Source: Hwanghaeella grinnelliae
GTDB taxonomy: Bacteria; Pseudomonadota; Alphaproteobacteria; UBA8366; Aestuariispiraceae
NCBI RefSeq assembly: GCF_004005845.1
Contig: NZ_SADE01000001.1
Coordinates: 1,736,001 to 1,800,000, forward strand
Direction: 5' to 3'
Length of the DNA stretch: 64,000 nucleotides
The notes under the pieces are model-generated. The model ran no database searches, was not told the DNA's origin, and saw nothing but the letters and a program-made list of their open reading frames with translations. This document shows, piece after piece, positions 24,307 through 32,817 of the stretch. The position numbers and the translations under genes are program-made. The stretch's first letter is position 1. Each line of letters opens with the position of its first letter.

Positions 24307-25270
24307 GTTCGAACGCATAGCCCGGTTTTTCGCGCCGCTGGCTAAGGGCTTCGACGGCGCGGACGGCCTCAATGACGACGCCGCCGCCTTGCCGGTGCCC
24401 AATGATCAGGATTTGATCGTCAGCACCGATACAATCGTCGAGAAGATCCATTATCTCGGCCCGGAAAAACCGGCTTCCATTGCATCCAAACTGTTGCGCG
24501 TGACCTTGTCCGACTTGGCGTCGAAAGGGGCAGTGCCGGTCTGGTACACAATGAATTTGGCTTTGCCTGCAAAGATCGACGACGCATGGCTCGAAGGTTT
24601 CTGCGATGGATTGGCCCGGGATCAGGAGCGCTATGGCGTTACGCTCGCTGGCGGGGATACGGTGAAGACCGAGGGACCAGTCGTCCTGACCCTGACCGGT
24701 TACGGTTTGGCGCCCGCTGGGAAAATACTTCGGCGCGGCGGGGCGAGGCCGGGCGATCTGATCTATGTGACTGGGACGATCGGCGACGGTGCGCTTGGCC
24801 TGGAATGCGCACGCGGTGCTTTTCCCGAACTGAACTGGAATGCGCGGTACTATCTGGTCCAGCGGTACGAATTGCCGGACCCGCCGGTTGCCCTTGGCGC
24901 GGCGCTGATCGGGATCGCCCATGCGGCGATGGATATTTCCGACGGTTTGGTCGCGGATTTGGCGCATATGGCGGATGCGTCCGACCTTCGGGCCATGATC
25001 CACGCGATATCGGTTCCTGTCTCAGACGCCGCCGCTGAAATTCTGTCCGACTGCCCAGACCGTCTGCCGTCGGTGTTGAGCGGCGGGGACGATTACCAAA
25101 TTCTAGCTGCCGTCCCGGTCGCGGCGGAGGATGCATTCCTGTCCGCCGCGCGGAAACACAGTGTCGCCGCAACGCGGATCGGGGAATTCAAGAAAGGGTC
25201 GGGCGTGTCCGTTCTGGATGCGGATGGTGCAGAGCTCGCACTCGCTCAAACCGGATACAGCCACAGCTAG
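24284..25270 (+). CDS. thiL: Thiamine-monophosphate kinase
   Basis: A 328-residue ThiL. GEFERIARFFAPL opens the family domain, DDAAALP and STDTIVEKIHYL bind nucleotide and magnesium, SDLASKGAVP and AGGDTVKT are present, and DISDGLVADLAHMA lies near 220. It makes thiamine diphosphate from the monophosphate. Start codons at 24284 and 24296 are both possible; all lie within nusB. Co-occurrence with nusB and ribH is typical. Confidence 0.93.
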   Translation: MTMTVSGEFERIARFFAPLAKGFDGADGLNDDAAALPVPNDQDLIVSTDTIVEKIHYLGPEKPASIASKLLRVTLSDLASKGAVPVWYTMNLALPAKIDDAWLEGFCDGLARDQERYGVTLAGGDTVKTEGPVVLTLTGYGLAPAGKILRRGGARPGDLIYVTGTIGDGALGLECARGAFPELNWNARYYLVQRYELPDPPVALGAALIGIAHAAMDISDGLVADLAHMADASDLRAMIHAISVPVSDAAAEILSDCPDRLPSVLSGGDDYQILAAVPVAAEDAFLSAARKHSVAATRIGEFKKGSGVSVLDADGAELALAQTGYSHS

Positions 25271-25297
25271 GTTGGCGCGTCCAAGGCTGGCGCCAAC
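25271..25297. terminator. Hairpin between convergent thiL and response-regulator genes
   Basis: GTTGGCGC pairs with GCGCCAAC around an 11-base loop. It starts at the base after the thiL stop and lies 11 bases before the end of the opposing gene. No T run is seen on either strand, so the terminator call is tentative. Confidence 0.5.
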
Positions 25298-25308
25298 ACG
25301 GCCCAGTG

Positions 25309-26298
25309 TCAGTGAATTCGAACGATATCGGCCGATGGTGGCAGGTTCGCCTTTTCCATTGTATCGAACGCCATGACACTATTGCGCATGAGCATATCGA
25401 GCAGGCGCTTATCCATATCACGCAATTCGCCCACCCCTTCGATACATATCAGGTAGTTGCGATTTTCCGAAGCCTGCATACGAACCACAAGCCTGCCTTC
25501 GCTGTGATAGAGCCTGTCTTGCGCCAAACTTACCTGGATGTCTTCAGACAAGTCGTCCGGTAGATCGTCAATCGTTGTGTCGGATTCAAGCGAACCGAAA
25601 CTGCCGGATGCGGCGAGGATGCTGATCCGTTGATCTTCCCCGACGATCGCCATAAAGGCGTTTTCGGTGCTTTTTTCTTGCTGTTCACCTTGCCGCGACG
25701 CGGGGTCGAGCAGGGTACAGGCCTGCGCAATCGCATAGGCTGCAAGCTCTCCAGGGGTCCGTTTTGTAAACAGATTGGCCGTCGTATCGACGAGCTTTTC
25801 GAGCTTTTCCTTGTCTTTCTCGGTCGCCAGGATATCCCGATAAGACCTTAGCGCGGTGTACATCACCGTGTTCAGTTTTTGCGTCGTCAGTTCCGACTTT
25901 TCCCGGTAATCGTTGATGTCGTATTCCGCGATGACACGACGTTCCGGTGCGTGGCCGGGATTACCGGTGCGCAAGACGATCCGCATTGTCGTGTTGCCGA
26001 TAACGTTTCGGATATAGTGCACGAGGTCCAGTCCGGCCCCATCCGATTCCATCACGACATCCAGCAGCAGCATGGCGATATCGGGGTTTTCCTCCAGAAT
26101 ACTCCGCGCTTCCTTGGCGGAATATGCGTGGAGTTGGGAGATCCTTCGGTCGTCCAATTCGAAATCCGAGAGGGCGATCTTCGTGATGGCGTGGATATCC
26201 GGTTCATCGTCGACGACCAGGATTTTCCACGGGTCCGATGCCGGTTTCTCGGGGCCGGTCCGCATTATGGGGGAGGCGAAAATCAGCGTATCTGTCAT
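25309..26298 (-). CDS. Response regulator: REC domain plus DUF3369, no output domain
   Basis: A 329-residue protein. The receiver domain has the acid pair VVDDEPD (Asp30, 31), phosphoacceptor Asp80 in LLLDVVME, LRTGNPG as the Thr region and YREKSELT with the conserved Lys. From about 165 to the end is a GAF-like DUF3369 region. Homologues often continue into a GGDEF, HD-GYP or kinase domain; this one ends after DUF3369. No histidine kinase is next to it. It may act by protein contact or as a sink. Expression from a single promoter region is likely. Confidence 0.82.
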   Translation of the reverse strand: MTDTLIFASPIMRTGPEKPASDPWKILVVDDEPDIHAITKIALSDFELDDRRISQLHAYSAKEARSILEENPDIAMLLLDVVMESDGAGLDLVHYIRNVIGNTTMRIVLRTGNPGHAPERRVIAEYDINDYREKSELTTQKLNTVMYTALRSYRDILATEKDKEKLEKLVDTTANLFTKRTPGELAAYAIAQACTLLDPASRQGEQQEKSTENAFMAIVGEDQRISILAASGSFGSLESDTTIDDLPDDLSEDIQVSLAQDRLYHSEGRLVVRMQASENRNYLICIEGVGELRDMDKRLLDMLMRNSVMAFDTMEKANLPPSADIVRIH

Positions 26299-26727
26299 AA
26301 CGACGACTATATCCTGAACGGTTTGGCTGAACGCAGCAAAGGCAGTGCCAATTTTCTACGACCTAAACCGTTAATAAAACCACAATGTTCTTATATAGGA
26401 TGGTGTCAAATTCACAAAACGGCACCGTTTCCGTCAAATACCGTTGCACTATGCGACTTGTTCTGCGTTGCCGCTTTTAGAACTGGGGTTCCCAGCGATC
26501 GCTCAGTCATCACACGCCGGAAGTGCCGGAAGGCGGCCCGATCGGTCCGATGGATGAAGGCTTATGCTGCGCAGCCGCCATTTTCTGGCCTGAACGCGCG
26601 TGGCCGTCGGTATTAATTCCGGGCGTGCGTCGGACGGGGGGACAGCGGAGCAAGCGGTAAGACGCAGGATGTTCGAAACCGAACCGGGGCGAAACATGGC
26701 GCCCCGGTTCACGTGTTTCGGCCGACT
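26299..26727. other. Intergenic region upstream of the REC-DUF3369 gene
   Basis: No gene accepted. The part next to 26298 is AT-rich (26340-26400) and probably holds the promoter of the regulator gene. A perfect hairpin at 26681-26710 lies near the end of the next minus-strand gene. Confidence 0.45.
26681..26710 (-). terminator. Terminator-like hairpin after the small exported protein gene
   Basis: A perfect 11-base stem (GAACCGGGGCG with CGCCCCGGTTC) with an eight-base loop, 18 bases beyond the stop on the minus strand. Only GGTTTCG follows, so the T run is weak. Confidence 0.6.
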
Positions 26728-27087
26728 TCAGCTGGCGTGAGGGCGGTTGACGGGAAGATCGGTGACCGTGACCCGGTTTCCTTCACGCGCGATGACATAG
26801 AGGCTGCCTCGTTTGGCGGGGAGGCCGAATTGAGCCTTTTCGCCGTCGGCCAGTTCCATGACGAAGCGGCTGGGAACGTCTTGGCTCGTCTTGCCCAAAT
26901 AGGTTCCAACAACAATGTACTTGCCGTTTTCGCTTTCCGTGAAATAGACGGACATATCGACTTCGTTGCCATGCAATGTTGCGCCGGCTTCCGGCTTGTC
27001 GAGTTGGACTTCGTCTGCCAATGCCGACGAAAAGGGAATCGCGGCGAGCAATGCCGCGGCGACTGTGGTTCTCAAAAATAAGTTCAT
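26728..27087 (-). CDS. Small periplasmic protein, function unknown
   Basis: From the ATG at 27087 (GGAGC upstream) this is a 119-residue protein. A Sec signal peptide covers residues 1-24 (cleavage after ALA), giving a mature protein of about 95 residues rich in beta strands: GATLHGNEVDMSVYFTESE, KYIVVGTYLG, RFVMELADGEKAQFGLP. I recognise no family. It stands alone between the response regulator and the aldo/keto reductase genes and has its own terminator-like hairpin. Confidence 0.65.
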   Translation of the reverse strand: MNLFLRTTVAAALLAAIPFSSALADEVQLDKPEAGATLHGNEVDMSVYFTESENGKYIVVGTYLGKTSQDVPSRFVMELADGEKAQFGLPAKRGSLYVIAREGNRVTVTDLPVNRPHAS

Positions 27088-27258
27088 TTCATGCTCCAAA
27101 TAGCTTTTTAGACCCGTAATTGCGGGAATTGTTTCCGCTATTCGGTGTTTTAGAACATGAAAATGGTGCGGTGCAACAAAATTGCGCCAAAACTTGTGCG
27201 CCGCAGCATCTCGGTATGTTGCAGAAGACCTGTCTCGGCTGGAATGCGTTCCGCCGGC

Positions 27259-28083
27259 TTATTCCGTATCCCAAACCGGGGCGAAGGCGGGATTTACGAG
27301 ACGCTTGTTTTTCGGAAGGGCGCCAATGGCGGCGCGGTCTTCGTCGTCCAGCCGGACATTGAGCGCGCTGAAATTGGCTTGCTGGTTCTTGGGGCTCGCC
27401 GCCTTCGGAATGGCGACCACACCTTTCTGGTCCAGCAGCCAGGCCAAGGCGATCTGCGCACCGCCGACACCATGTTTCTGGCCGATAGCGACAAGCGTGG
27501 CATCTTCCGATGACGTCCCCTTGGCCACCGGGCAATAGGCGGTCATCGCCATGCCCTTTTTCTGCACGTAATCCAACAACGTCGCCTGGGACAGGAAGGG
27601 GTGGTATTCCACCTGAAGCGCAGCCAGCGGGGCGCCGATCTCGTCCATCGCCTTGCGCATCAGGGCGAGGGGAAAGTTGCAGACACCCATGGCGCGGATC
27701 AACCCGCGCTCTTTCAACCTGATTATCGCTTCCAGAGTTGCGGCGAGGTCCATATCCGGCGTCGGCCAATGGACCATGTACAAATCGACATAGTCGGTGC
27801 CCAGTTTTTCCAAGCTCTGTTCGAAGACGCCTTGCATCAGGTTCGGGGCAAGATGGGTATGCCAGACCTTCGTGGTGATGAAGACGTCCTCACGCGGCAA
27901 GCCCGTCGCGGCGATGCCCGCGCCGACAGCGTCCTCATTCTCATACATGGTCGCGGTGTCGAAATGGCGGTAGCCGAGAGACGCCGCGTTCTCCACCGCA
28001 GCCTGCGCTTCGGCGCCCGTCATCCCAAAAGTGCCGAGGCCCAGGCGTGGGATGTCGATGCCCTGTGTGGCGATTGTTTCCAT
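27259..28083 (-). CDS. Aldo/keto reductase
   Basis: A 274-residue AKR from the ATG at 28083, with AGGAGG five bases upstream. The catalytic tetrad is visible: Asp42 and Tyr47 in YRHFDTATMYENE, Lys72 in FITTKVWH, and His in YMVHWPTPD (about 105). GLGTFG lies at 15-20. The cofactor segment AIPKAASPKNQQANF binds NADPH in this family. It resembles 2,5-diketogluconate reductase-like enzymes; the real substrate is unknown. Confidence 0.88.
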   Translation of the reverse strand: METIATQGIDIPRLGLGTFGMTGAEAQAAVENAASLGYRHFDTATMYENEDAVGAGIAATGLPREDVFITTKVWHTHLAPNLMQGVFEQSLEKLGTDYVDLYMVHWPTPDMDLAATLEAIIRLKERGLIRAMGVCNFPLALMRKAMDEIGAPLAALQVEYHPFLSQATLLDYVQKKGMAMTAYCPVAKGTSSEDATLVAIGQKHGVGGAQIALAWLLDQKGVVAIPKAASPKNQQANFSALNVRLDDEDRAAIGALPKNKRLVNPAFAPVWDTE

Positions 28084-28323
28084 GGTCTTCCTCCTGGCCG
28101 ACGATTTTTTTGGGATGTCACGGTGTGTAGATCTGTCCAGGCAGTGTGCCACAGGGACCAAGGCTGTGGAAACCACCCGGTAAGCTTCATTTGGCCGCCG
28201 CCGATCCGGATACCGGTTGATGGCGTAAGAAAGACACGCGATACGCGTCGCACAAGTGTTTAAGTGTTCGCGTAAACGGTGTTAGGGTATTGGCATGTAT
28301 TATGGATATGGATGTTAGTCGCC

Positions 28324-29175
28324 ATGGCGGACCTGAAACTTGGCAGCAAGGGGGACGCAGTTGCTCGGTTGCAGGCCTTGCTCTGCCTTGCCGGGCTTGA
28401 TGCCAAACCGGTTGACGGCGATTTTGGACGCGGAACAAAGGCGGCCGTGGTTGCCTGCCAGGCGGCGAACGGCCTGACGCCCACGGGTATCGCGGATGAA
28501 ATCACCCAAGCCACTATCGGCATGGATGGGGAAGACAAGACCCTCACGCCCGATCCGGTCATCGCCAATGTCGATGAAGTTGTTGTGCGGAACATATTCC
28601 CGAACGCGACCTCGGCCTGGAATATCCACACCCATCTTCCGCATGTTCTTGCGGCGCTGAAAGGTGCCGATATGGACGACCGCGACCTGGTGCTGATGGC
28701 ATTGGGCACGATCCGAGCCGAATCCGAAGGCTTCGAACCGATCGATGAAGGGAAGTCCAAGTACAACACCTCACCCGACGGTCCGCCGTTCGGTCTGTAC
28801 GATCCGGGGACAAATATTGGAAAGAATCTGGGCAATCTCTACCCCGGCGACGGGGAGAAATTCAAAGGGCGCGGCTTCATCCAATTGACCGGACGTTCGA
28901 ACTATCGGCGCATCGGAGAAGCGCTTGGGATCGGAAACACCCTGGAAGAAGACCCCGACCGCGCCAACGAACCGGAACTGGCGGCCAAGATCCTGGCAGC
29001 TTTTCTGGACAATAAGCGCCGCATGATCAAATACGCGATCCTTGGGCGCGACCTTGCCCAGGCGCGAAAACTGGTCAACGGCGGCAGCCACGGTTTGGAC
29101 CGGTTCGAGGAAACCTTCCGCAAAGGCGAGGTTTTGCTGGCGAAGAAAGACGATGACGATTGGCTGACAGGATGA
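28324..29175 (+). CDS. Peptidoglycan-binding protein with GH19-like lytic domain
   Basis: From ATG 28324 it has 283 residues; a GTG at 28279 would add 15. Residues 4-62 form a PG_binding_1 repeat (LGSKGDAVARLQALLCLAGL, then DFGRGTKAAVVACQ). From about 85 the sequence is chitinase/endolysin-like, with IRAESEGFEPIDEG supplying a candidate catalytic Glu and FKGRGFIQLTGRSNYR being the GH19 signature. There is no signal peptide, as in phage endolysins, and no holin or other phage gene nearby. It may be a domesticated phage lysin or a wall-remodelling enzyme exported by an unseen route. Confidence 0.78.
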   Translation: MADLKLGSKGDAVARLQALLCLAGLDAKPVDGDFGRGTKAAVVACQAANGLTPTGIADEITQATIGMDGEDKTLTPDPVIANVDEVVVRNIFPNATSAWNIHTHLPHVLAALKGADMDDRDLVLMALGTIRAESEGFEPIDEGKSKYNTSPDGPPFGLYDPGTNIGKNLGNLYPGDGEKFKGRGFIQLTGRSNYRRIGEALGIGNTLEEDPDRANEPELAAKILAAFLDNKRRMIKYAILGRDLAQARKLVNGGSHGLDRFEETFRKGEVLLAKKDDDDWLTG

Positions 29176-29203
29176 ACGCTGTCGCGTTGCCTGCGCGACG
29201 TTC
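29174..29203. terminator. Hairpin between convergent stop codons
   Basis: GTCGCG pairs with CGCGAC, with outer GAAC/GTTC. It fills the gap between the lysin stop and the stop of the opposing PLP-enzyme gene, so it may serve both. No T run. Confidence 0.5.
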
Positions 29204-30227
29204 AGTTCGACAATTGGCTTTCGTAACCCCATAGGGCGGGCGTGCCGCCGGTATGGATGAAACAGACCGACTGGCCTTTCTTGTACACACCCTTGCGGAT
29301 CGCGTGGATGAGGCCCGCCAGGGTCTTGCCGCTATAGACCGGATCGACCAGCAGGCCTTCCAGACGCGCGGCCATATGGATCGCTTCCTTAACGTCTTTC
29401 CCGAATTTGCCGTAACCGGGCGCCAGGACCGCGTCGGTCACGTTGACATCCGATTTCGCGACCCTTTGACGGCAATACAACATGTCGAAGACTTCCTGGG
29501 TACGCGTCGCGACTCGTTCGGCCTGTTGCTTTGCGTCCCGGCGGACACAGACGCCCAACACCGGCATCGAACTGCCGATCAGGCGTAGTCCCGCCAGTAG
29601 GCCCGCATGGGTTGCGGCGCTGCCGGACGGCACGACGATGGCGTCGAGTTGAACCTTCGCATCGCGTGCGTTGTCGAGTATTTCCTGCGCGCAATCGATA
29701 TAGCCCAGCGCGCCGAGCGGCGGGTGATCCGGCCCCAGATGAATGACATACGGGGTCTTTCCTTCCTTGCGCAGCTTGGCGGCGCGTTTCTCCAGCGCCG
29801 CATCGGCGCCGGCTTCGTCCTCGCCCTTCGGATAGGTGTGAATCTTCGCGCCAAGGATCTTGTCCAACAGAACATTACCAGATTTCTGGTAATGCTCGTC
29901 CATGCCTTTGACGCGGTCTTCGTGCTGTATTTCGCAAGCCATGCCCAGCTTCGCGGCGGCAGCGGCGGTCATGCGCAGGAAGTTTGACTGGACCGCGCCG
30001 GTGATCAGAACCGTGTCGCAATCCTTCTGGCGCGCTTCTCCGAAATAGTACTCCAACTGCCGCGCCTTGTTGCCGCCCATCGCCAATCCCGTGCAGTCGT
30101 CCCGCTTCACATAAACCTTCGGCCCATCAAGGTGGCGGGTCAGGTTCGGCAGGTATTCGAAGGGGGTCGGACCGTGCATGAGCTTTACGCACGGAAAGTC
30201 TGTCACGAAGGACGAACGGTTCGGCAT
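29202..30227 (-). CDS. D-cysteine desulfhydrase / ACC deaminase-family PLP enzyme
   Basis: A 341-residue fold-type II PLP enzyme from ATG 30227 (GGAG upstream). The PLP lysine is K54 in GGNKARQLEYYFG and AVQSNFLRMTAAAA follows. IVVPSGSAATHAGLLAGL binds the phosphate. VDPVYSGKTLAGL and IHTGGTPALWGY are shared by D-cysteine desulfhydrase and 1-aminocyclopropane-1-carboxylate deaminase. D-cysteine or another D-amino acid is the more common substrate. It stands alone behind a divergent promoter region. Confidence 0.85.
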   Translation of the reverse strand: MPNRSSFVTDFPCVKLMHGPTPFEYLPNLTRHLDGPKVYVKRDDCTGLAMGGNKARQLEYYFGEARQKDCDTVLITGAVQSNFLRMTAAAAAKLGMACEIQHEDRVKGMDEHYQKSGNVLLDKILGAKIHTYPKGEDEAGADAALEKRAAKLRKEGKTPYVIHLGPDHPPLGALGYIDCAQEILDNARDAKVQLDAIVVPSGSAATHAGLLAGLRLIGSSMPVLGVCVRRDAKQQAERVATRTQEVFDMLYCRQRVAKSDVNVTDAVLAPGYGKFGKDVKEAIHMAARLEGLLVDPVYSGKTLAGLIHAIRKGVYKKGQSVCFIHTGGTPALWGYESQLSN

Positions 30228-30482
30228 TTTAATACTCCGGTCCTGCCGCGTTGGTCGGCGGCGGGGATGGTCAATCATCTCGATTAATCAGCGGGGAGGG
30301 GGCCTGTCAGTGCGGCGCGTCACAATAGAACGCCGGGTGGCCGGTCGCGATCCCCTTATGGGGCGCTCGTTTAGGACATATCCCGCAATGGGGCAACTGG
30401 GTAAGTGATGGAAACCGTCACGGCAGGCTTGCATCGTGGACATGCCCTTGGCGAGGCCGAAAGCCCTGAACCGTGATCGGGG

Positions 30483-31364
30483 TCATCGTGAGCTGCGTTT
30501 GAACGCTGCAATGACGGCGCTGGTTTGTGCCTTGGATAACGGCATGCCTGACCGGATCATCAAGGTGAAAGCCGCAGACCCCGGCAAGGGCAAGGCGAAC
30601 TCCTCGGTCACGTCGCGGCTGTCATCCGGTCGGTTCTGTTCGCCCAGGCAGGTCACGCCGAGGCCCGCAGTCACCGCCGCGCGCAGGGTGCCGATCCCGC
30701 CGCCGGTGAACGCATCGCGCCAAGTTATTCCCGCTTTGTCCAAGGCGTTCAGGCTGGCGGCGCGGATCAGGCAGCGGGGGGAATGCGTGGCGACGGGGAG
30801 GGCGGTGGCATTTGGCCAAACGAAATCCTTTTGGGCGAACCACCGCAGGCGCTCAGCCTCCAACCTGTGCACGATCCCCGCAGCTTTTCCTTTTGGCGGG
30901 CTTTCTCCAACGAGTTCGCGCAGGATGACGGCGTCGTATGCGCCGTCCTCAAAAGCCGAAAACAGAGACGCGGTTTCCGCGATTTCGACGTCAAGACGCA
31001 GATCCGGCACGGCCCGGTTTAGATGCGCAAGTATGCTGGGCAGGCTGTTTCCGGCGAAGTGATCGCTGATGCCCAGTTTCAGTTCCGTCGGCGCGTTGGA
31101 GGAGCCGGTGCGTCGGAGGAGGGCATCGTGCTGATCCAGCAGACGTCGCGCCTCTGAAAGGAAGTCCGCGCCGTCCGGTGTCAAGGCGACACCGCGGGGC
31201 GTGCGGGCGAGCAGCCTTCGGTCGACCTGCTTTTCCAGGCGTTGAATACGAAGGCTGACCGCAGACTGGGTCGCGCCCAATGTGTCGCCGGTCCGCGTGA
31301 AACTCAGCGTGTCGGCAACCGACGAGAAGGTCCTTAGATCCAGGATGCGCAATTCATCATTCAT
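30483..31364 (-). CDS. LysR-family transcriptional regulator
   Basis: A 293-residue LysR protein. The winged helix-turn-helix covers residues 5-65 (LRTFSSVADTLSFTRTGDTLGATQSAVSLRI). The effector domain starts near 92 (ELKLGISDHFAGNSL). It is divergent from a tautomerase-family gene, the usual layout for a LysR regulator and its target. A GTTA-N7-TAAC palindrome sits at 31381-31395 between them. Confidence 0.9.
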   Translation of the reverse strand: MNDELRILDLRTFSSVADTLSFTRTGDTLGATQSAVSLRIQRLEKQVDRRLLARTPRGVALTPDGADFLSEARRLLDQHDALLRRTGSSNAPTELKLGISDHFAGNSLPSILAHLNRAVPDLRLDVEIAETASLFSAFEDGAYDAVILRELVGESPPKGKAAGIVHRLEAERLRWFAQKDFVWPNATALPVATHSPRCLIRAASLNALDKAGITWRDAFTGGGIGTLRAAVTAGLGVTCLGEQNRPDDSRDVTEEFALPLPGSAAFTLMIRSGMPLSKAQTSAVIAAFKRSSR

Positions 31365-31380
31365 GATTGCTAAATATAAT

Positions 31381-31395
31381 GTTAGATATATTAAC
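31381..31395. promoter_or_regulatory. LysR-box-like palindrome
   Basis: GTTAGATATATTAAC is a T-N11-A palindrome with four-base arms, 16 bases upstream of the LysR start and in the AT-rich divergent region. It is a candidate operator for both the regulator and the tautomerase gene. Confidence 0.5.
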
Positions 31396-31488
31396 TATCA
31401 ATTTCTATTATCATGCGTCCACCCATACCTTCTCGATAAAGGAACGCCAGTTGGCTGTCCGTCGATCATCTTGAGAAGGAGTTCAGAA

Positions 31489-31929
31489 ATGCCGTTCGTC
31501 AGAATCTCAATGCGCGCCGGTAAGGATGCCGCCTACAAACATGCGATCATGGATGCGATCTATCACGCCTTGCGCGAGACCTTCGATGTGCCGGAGGACG
31601 ACCGTTTCATCGTGATCGACGAGCATGGCGCGGATGCGTTTTCCTACGGTAAAAGCTATATGGATATCCAACGCAGCGACGACCTTGTGTTGATCCAGAT
31701 CACCGCCAGTAACACACGGCCCCTGGAAACCAAGAAAGCCCTATTCCAGCGCATCTGTGACCTCCTGGTGGAGGGCCCGGGTCTGCGGGCGGAGGACGTC
31801 TTTATCAACCTTGTCGAGACCGACCGGGTCAACTGGTCCTTCGGCCTAGGCGGCGCGCAATACGCTGCGGCGGCTCAAAACGACGACGATAGCGGCCCTC
31901 TTCCAAAACACTTTCGACTTGCGCGGTGA
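31489..31929 (+). CDS. Tautomerase superfamily protein (4-OT-like)
   Basis: From ATG 31489, with GAGAAGGAG upstream, it has 146 residues. After removal of Met the N-terminus is Pro, the catalytic base of this superfamily (MPFVRISMRAGK). The frame is open further upstream, but similarity starts here. Its length is about twice that of the short 4-oxalocrotonate tautomerases; RFIVIDEHGADAF and QITASNTRPLETKKALFQRI resemble the malonate-semialdehyde decarboxylase/cis-CaaD-like group. The reaction is unknown. It is likely controlled by the divergent LysR protein. Confidence 0.8.
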   Translation: MPFVRISMRAGKDAAYKHAIMDAIYHALRETFDVPEDDRFIVIDEHGADAFSYGKSYMDIQRSDDLVLIQITASNTRPLETKKALFQRICDLLVEGPGLRAEDVFINLVETDRVNWSFGLGGAQYAAAAQNDDDSGPLPKHFRLAR

Positions 31930-31998
31930 TTTCACGGGGGATCGCATAGAGAGGTCCCATTGGGATGGGACGGTGGTGCTTTCAATATGCCTGAAAGA

Positions 31999-32817
31999 CT
32001 ACGAAGCGAGGAGCCATTCGGTTGGACTGTTCAGGGCCGGTCGGAAATAGGCAATCATCCGTCCGTCCGGCCCGGCTTCCGCATTCTCGCCCCAAGGGGT
32101 CATGCCATGCAGGATGTGGCGGTGCGCCAGATAGGCCTCGCCAGGCTTGGCGTGGATTGTGATCCGTTCGCAGGTTTCAAAAACCTGTTTACGAATGCGT
32201 TGGTAGCCTTCGGTGATGTCGACCTCGCCCCATCGCTCCGGTGGCACGTCCAAAAAAGTGTCGCGGAACCAGTTCCCGAAGATGATGTGAGACCCTTCCC
32301 AGAGCGAGAAGGGGGCGGCATTCTCGGAATACTTCACAACGGGAATACCGAGGATGAAGGCGTGAAATTCCTTCAGCCGCCGTCGCCTTTCCGTGCCCTC
32401 GCGCAGTAATCCATCGACATGGGCGGCGTCCCGGTTCCGGCGGAAATCGAAGACCGCTTTCGACTCACCGTCCATCGGTTTTGGGTAACCGGGATAGCAG
32501 ACAGATATCTGCGCCCGGTCCCAAGGCATGTCTGCCCCTAGATTGGCCATCCCCAATGCGTCACGGATGAAATCGACGGCTTGTCCCGAGATCGGCGGTC
32601 CGCCGGGCACCGCGCCAGTCGCATCGTTCGGCAAGGCGTTGACGCCTGCGAACCAGGTCCCGCCATAGCGGTACCACTCTGCAAAGGCGGGGTCGGTCAC
32701 AGTCGCCCGCGCATGGGGGAGGGCGAAGTCGATCCAGTCCGCAAGGTGCTTGTCGTACGGGAACTTGCACCATCCTTTTTGACGAAAAGAGATCATGAAT
32801 TCGGAAGGCGCCGTCAC
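31999..32817 (-). CDS. PhyH-type Fe(II)/2-oxoglutarate dioxygenase
   Basis: A 272-residue protein of the phytanoyl-CoA dioxygenase group. The iron site is His133 and Asp135 in HVDGLLREG, with the distal His237 in HRHILHGMTPWGE; Arg in GRMIAYFRP binds the cosubstrate. There is no signal peptide. Its start overlaps the stop of a LysR gene, so the regulator and enzyme are translated together. Substrates in this family range from fatty acyl-CoA to small metabolites; none can be assigned here. Confidence 0.85.
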   Translation of the reverse strand: MTAPSEFMISFRQKGWCKFPYDKHLADWIDFALPHARATVTDPAFAEWYRYGGTWFAGVNALPNDATGAVPGGPPISGQAVDFIRDALGMANLGADMPWDRAQISVCYPGYPKPMDGESKAVFDFRRNRDAAHVDGLLREGTERRRRLKEFHAFILGIPVVKYSENAAPFSLWEGSHIIFGNWFRDTFLDVPPERWGEVDITEGYQRIRKQVFETCERITIHAKPGEAYLAHRHILHGMTPWGENAEAGPDGRMIAYFRPALNSPTEWLLAS

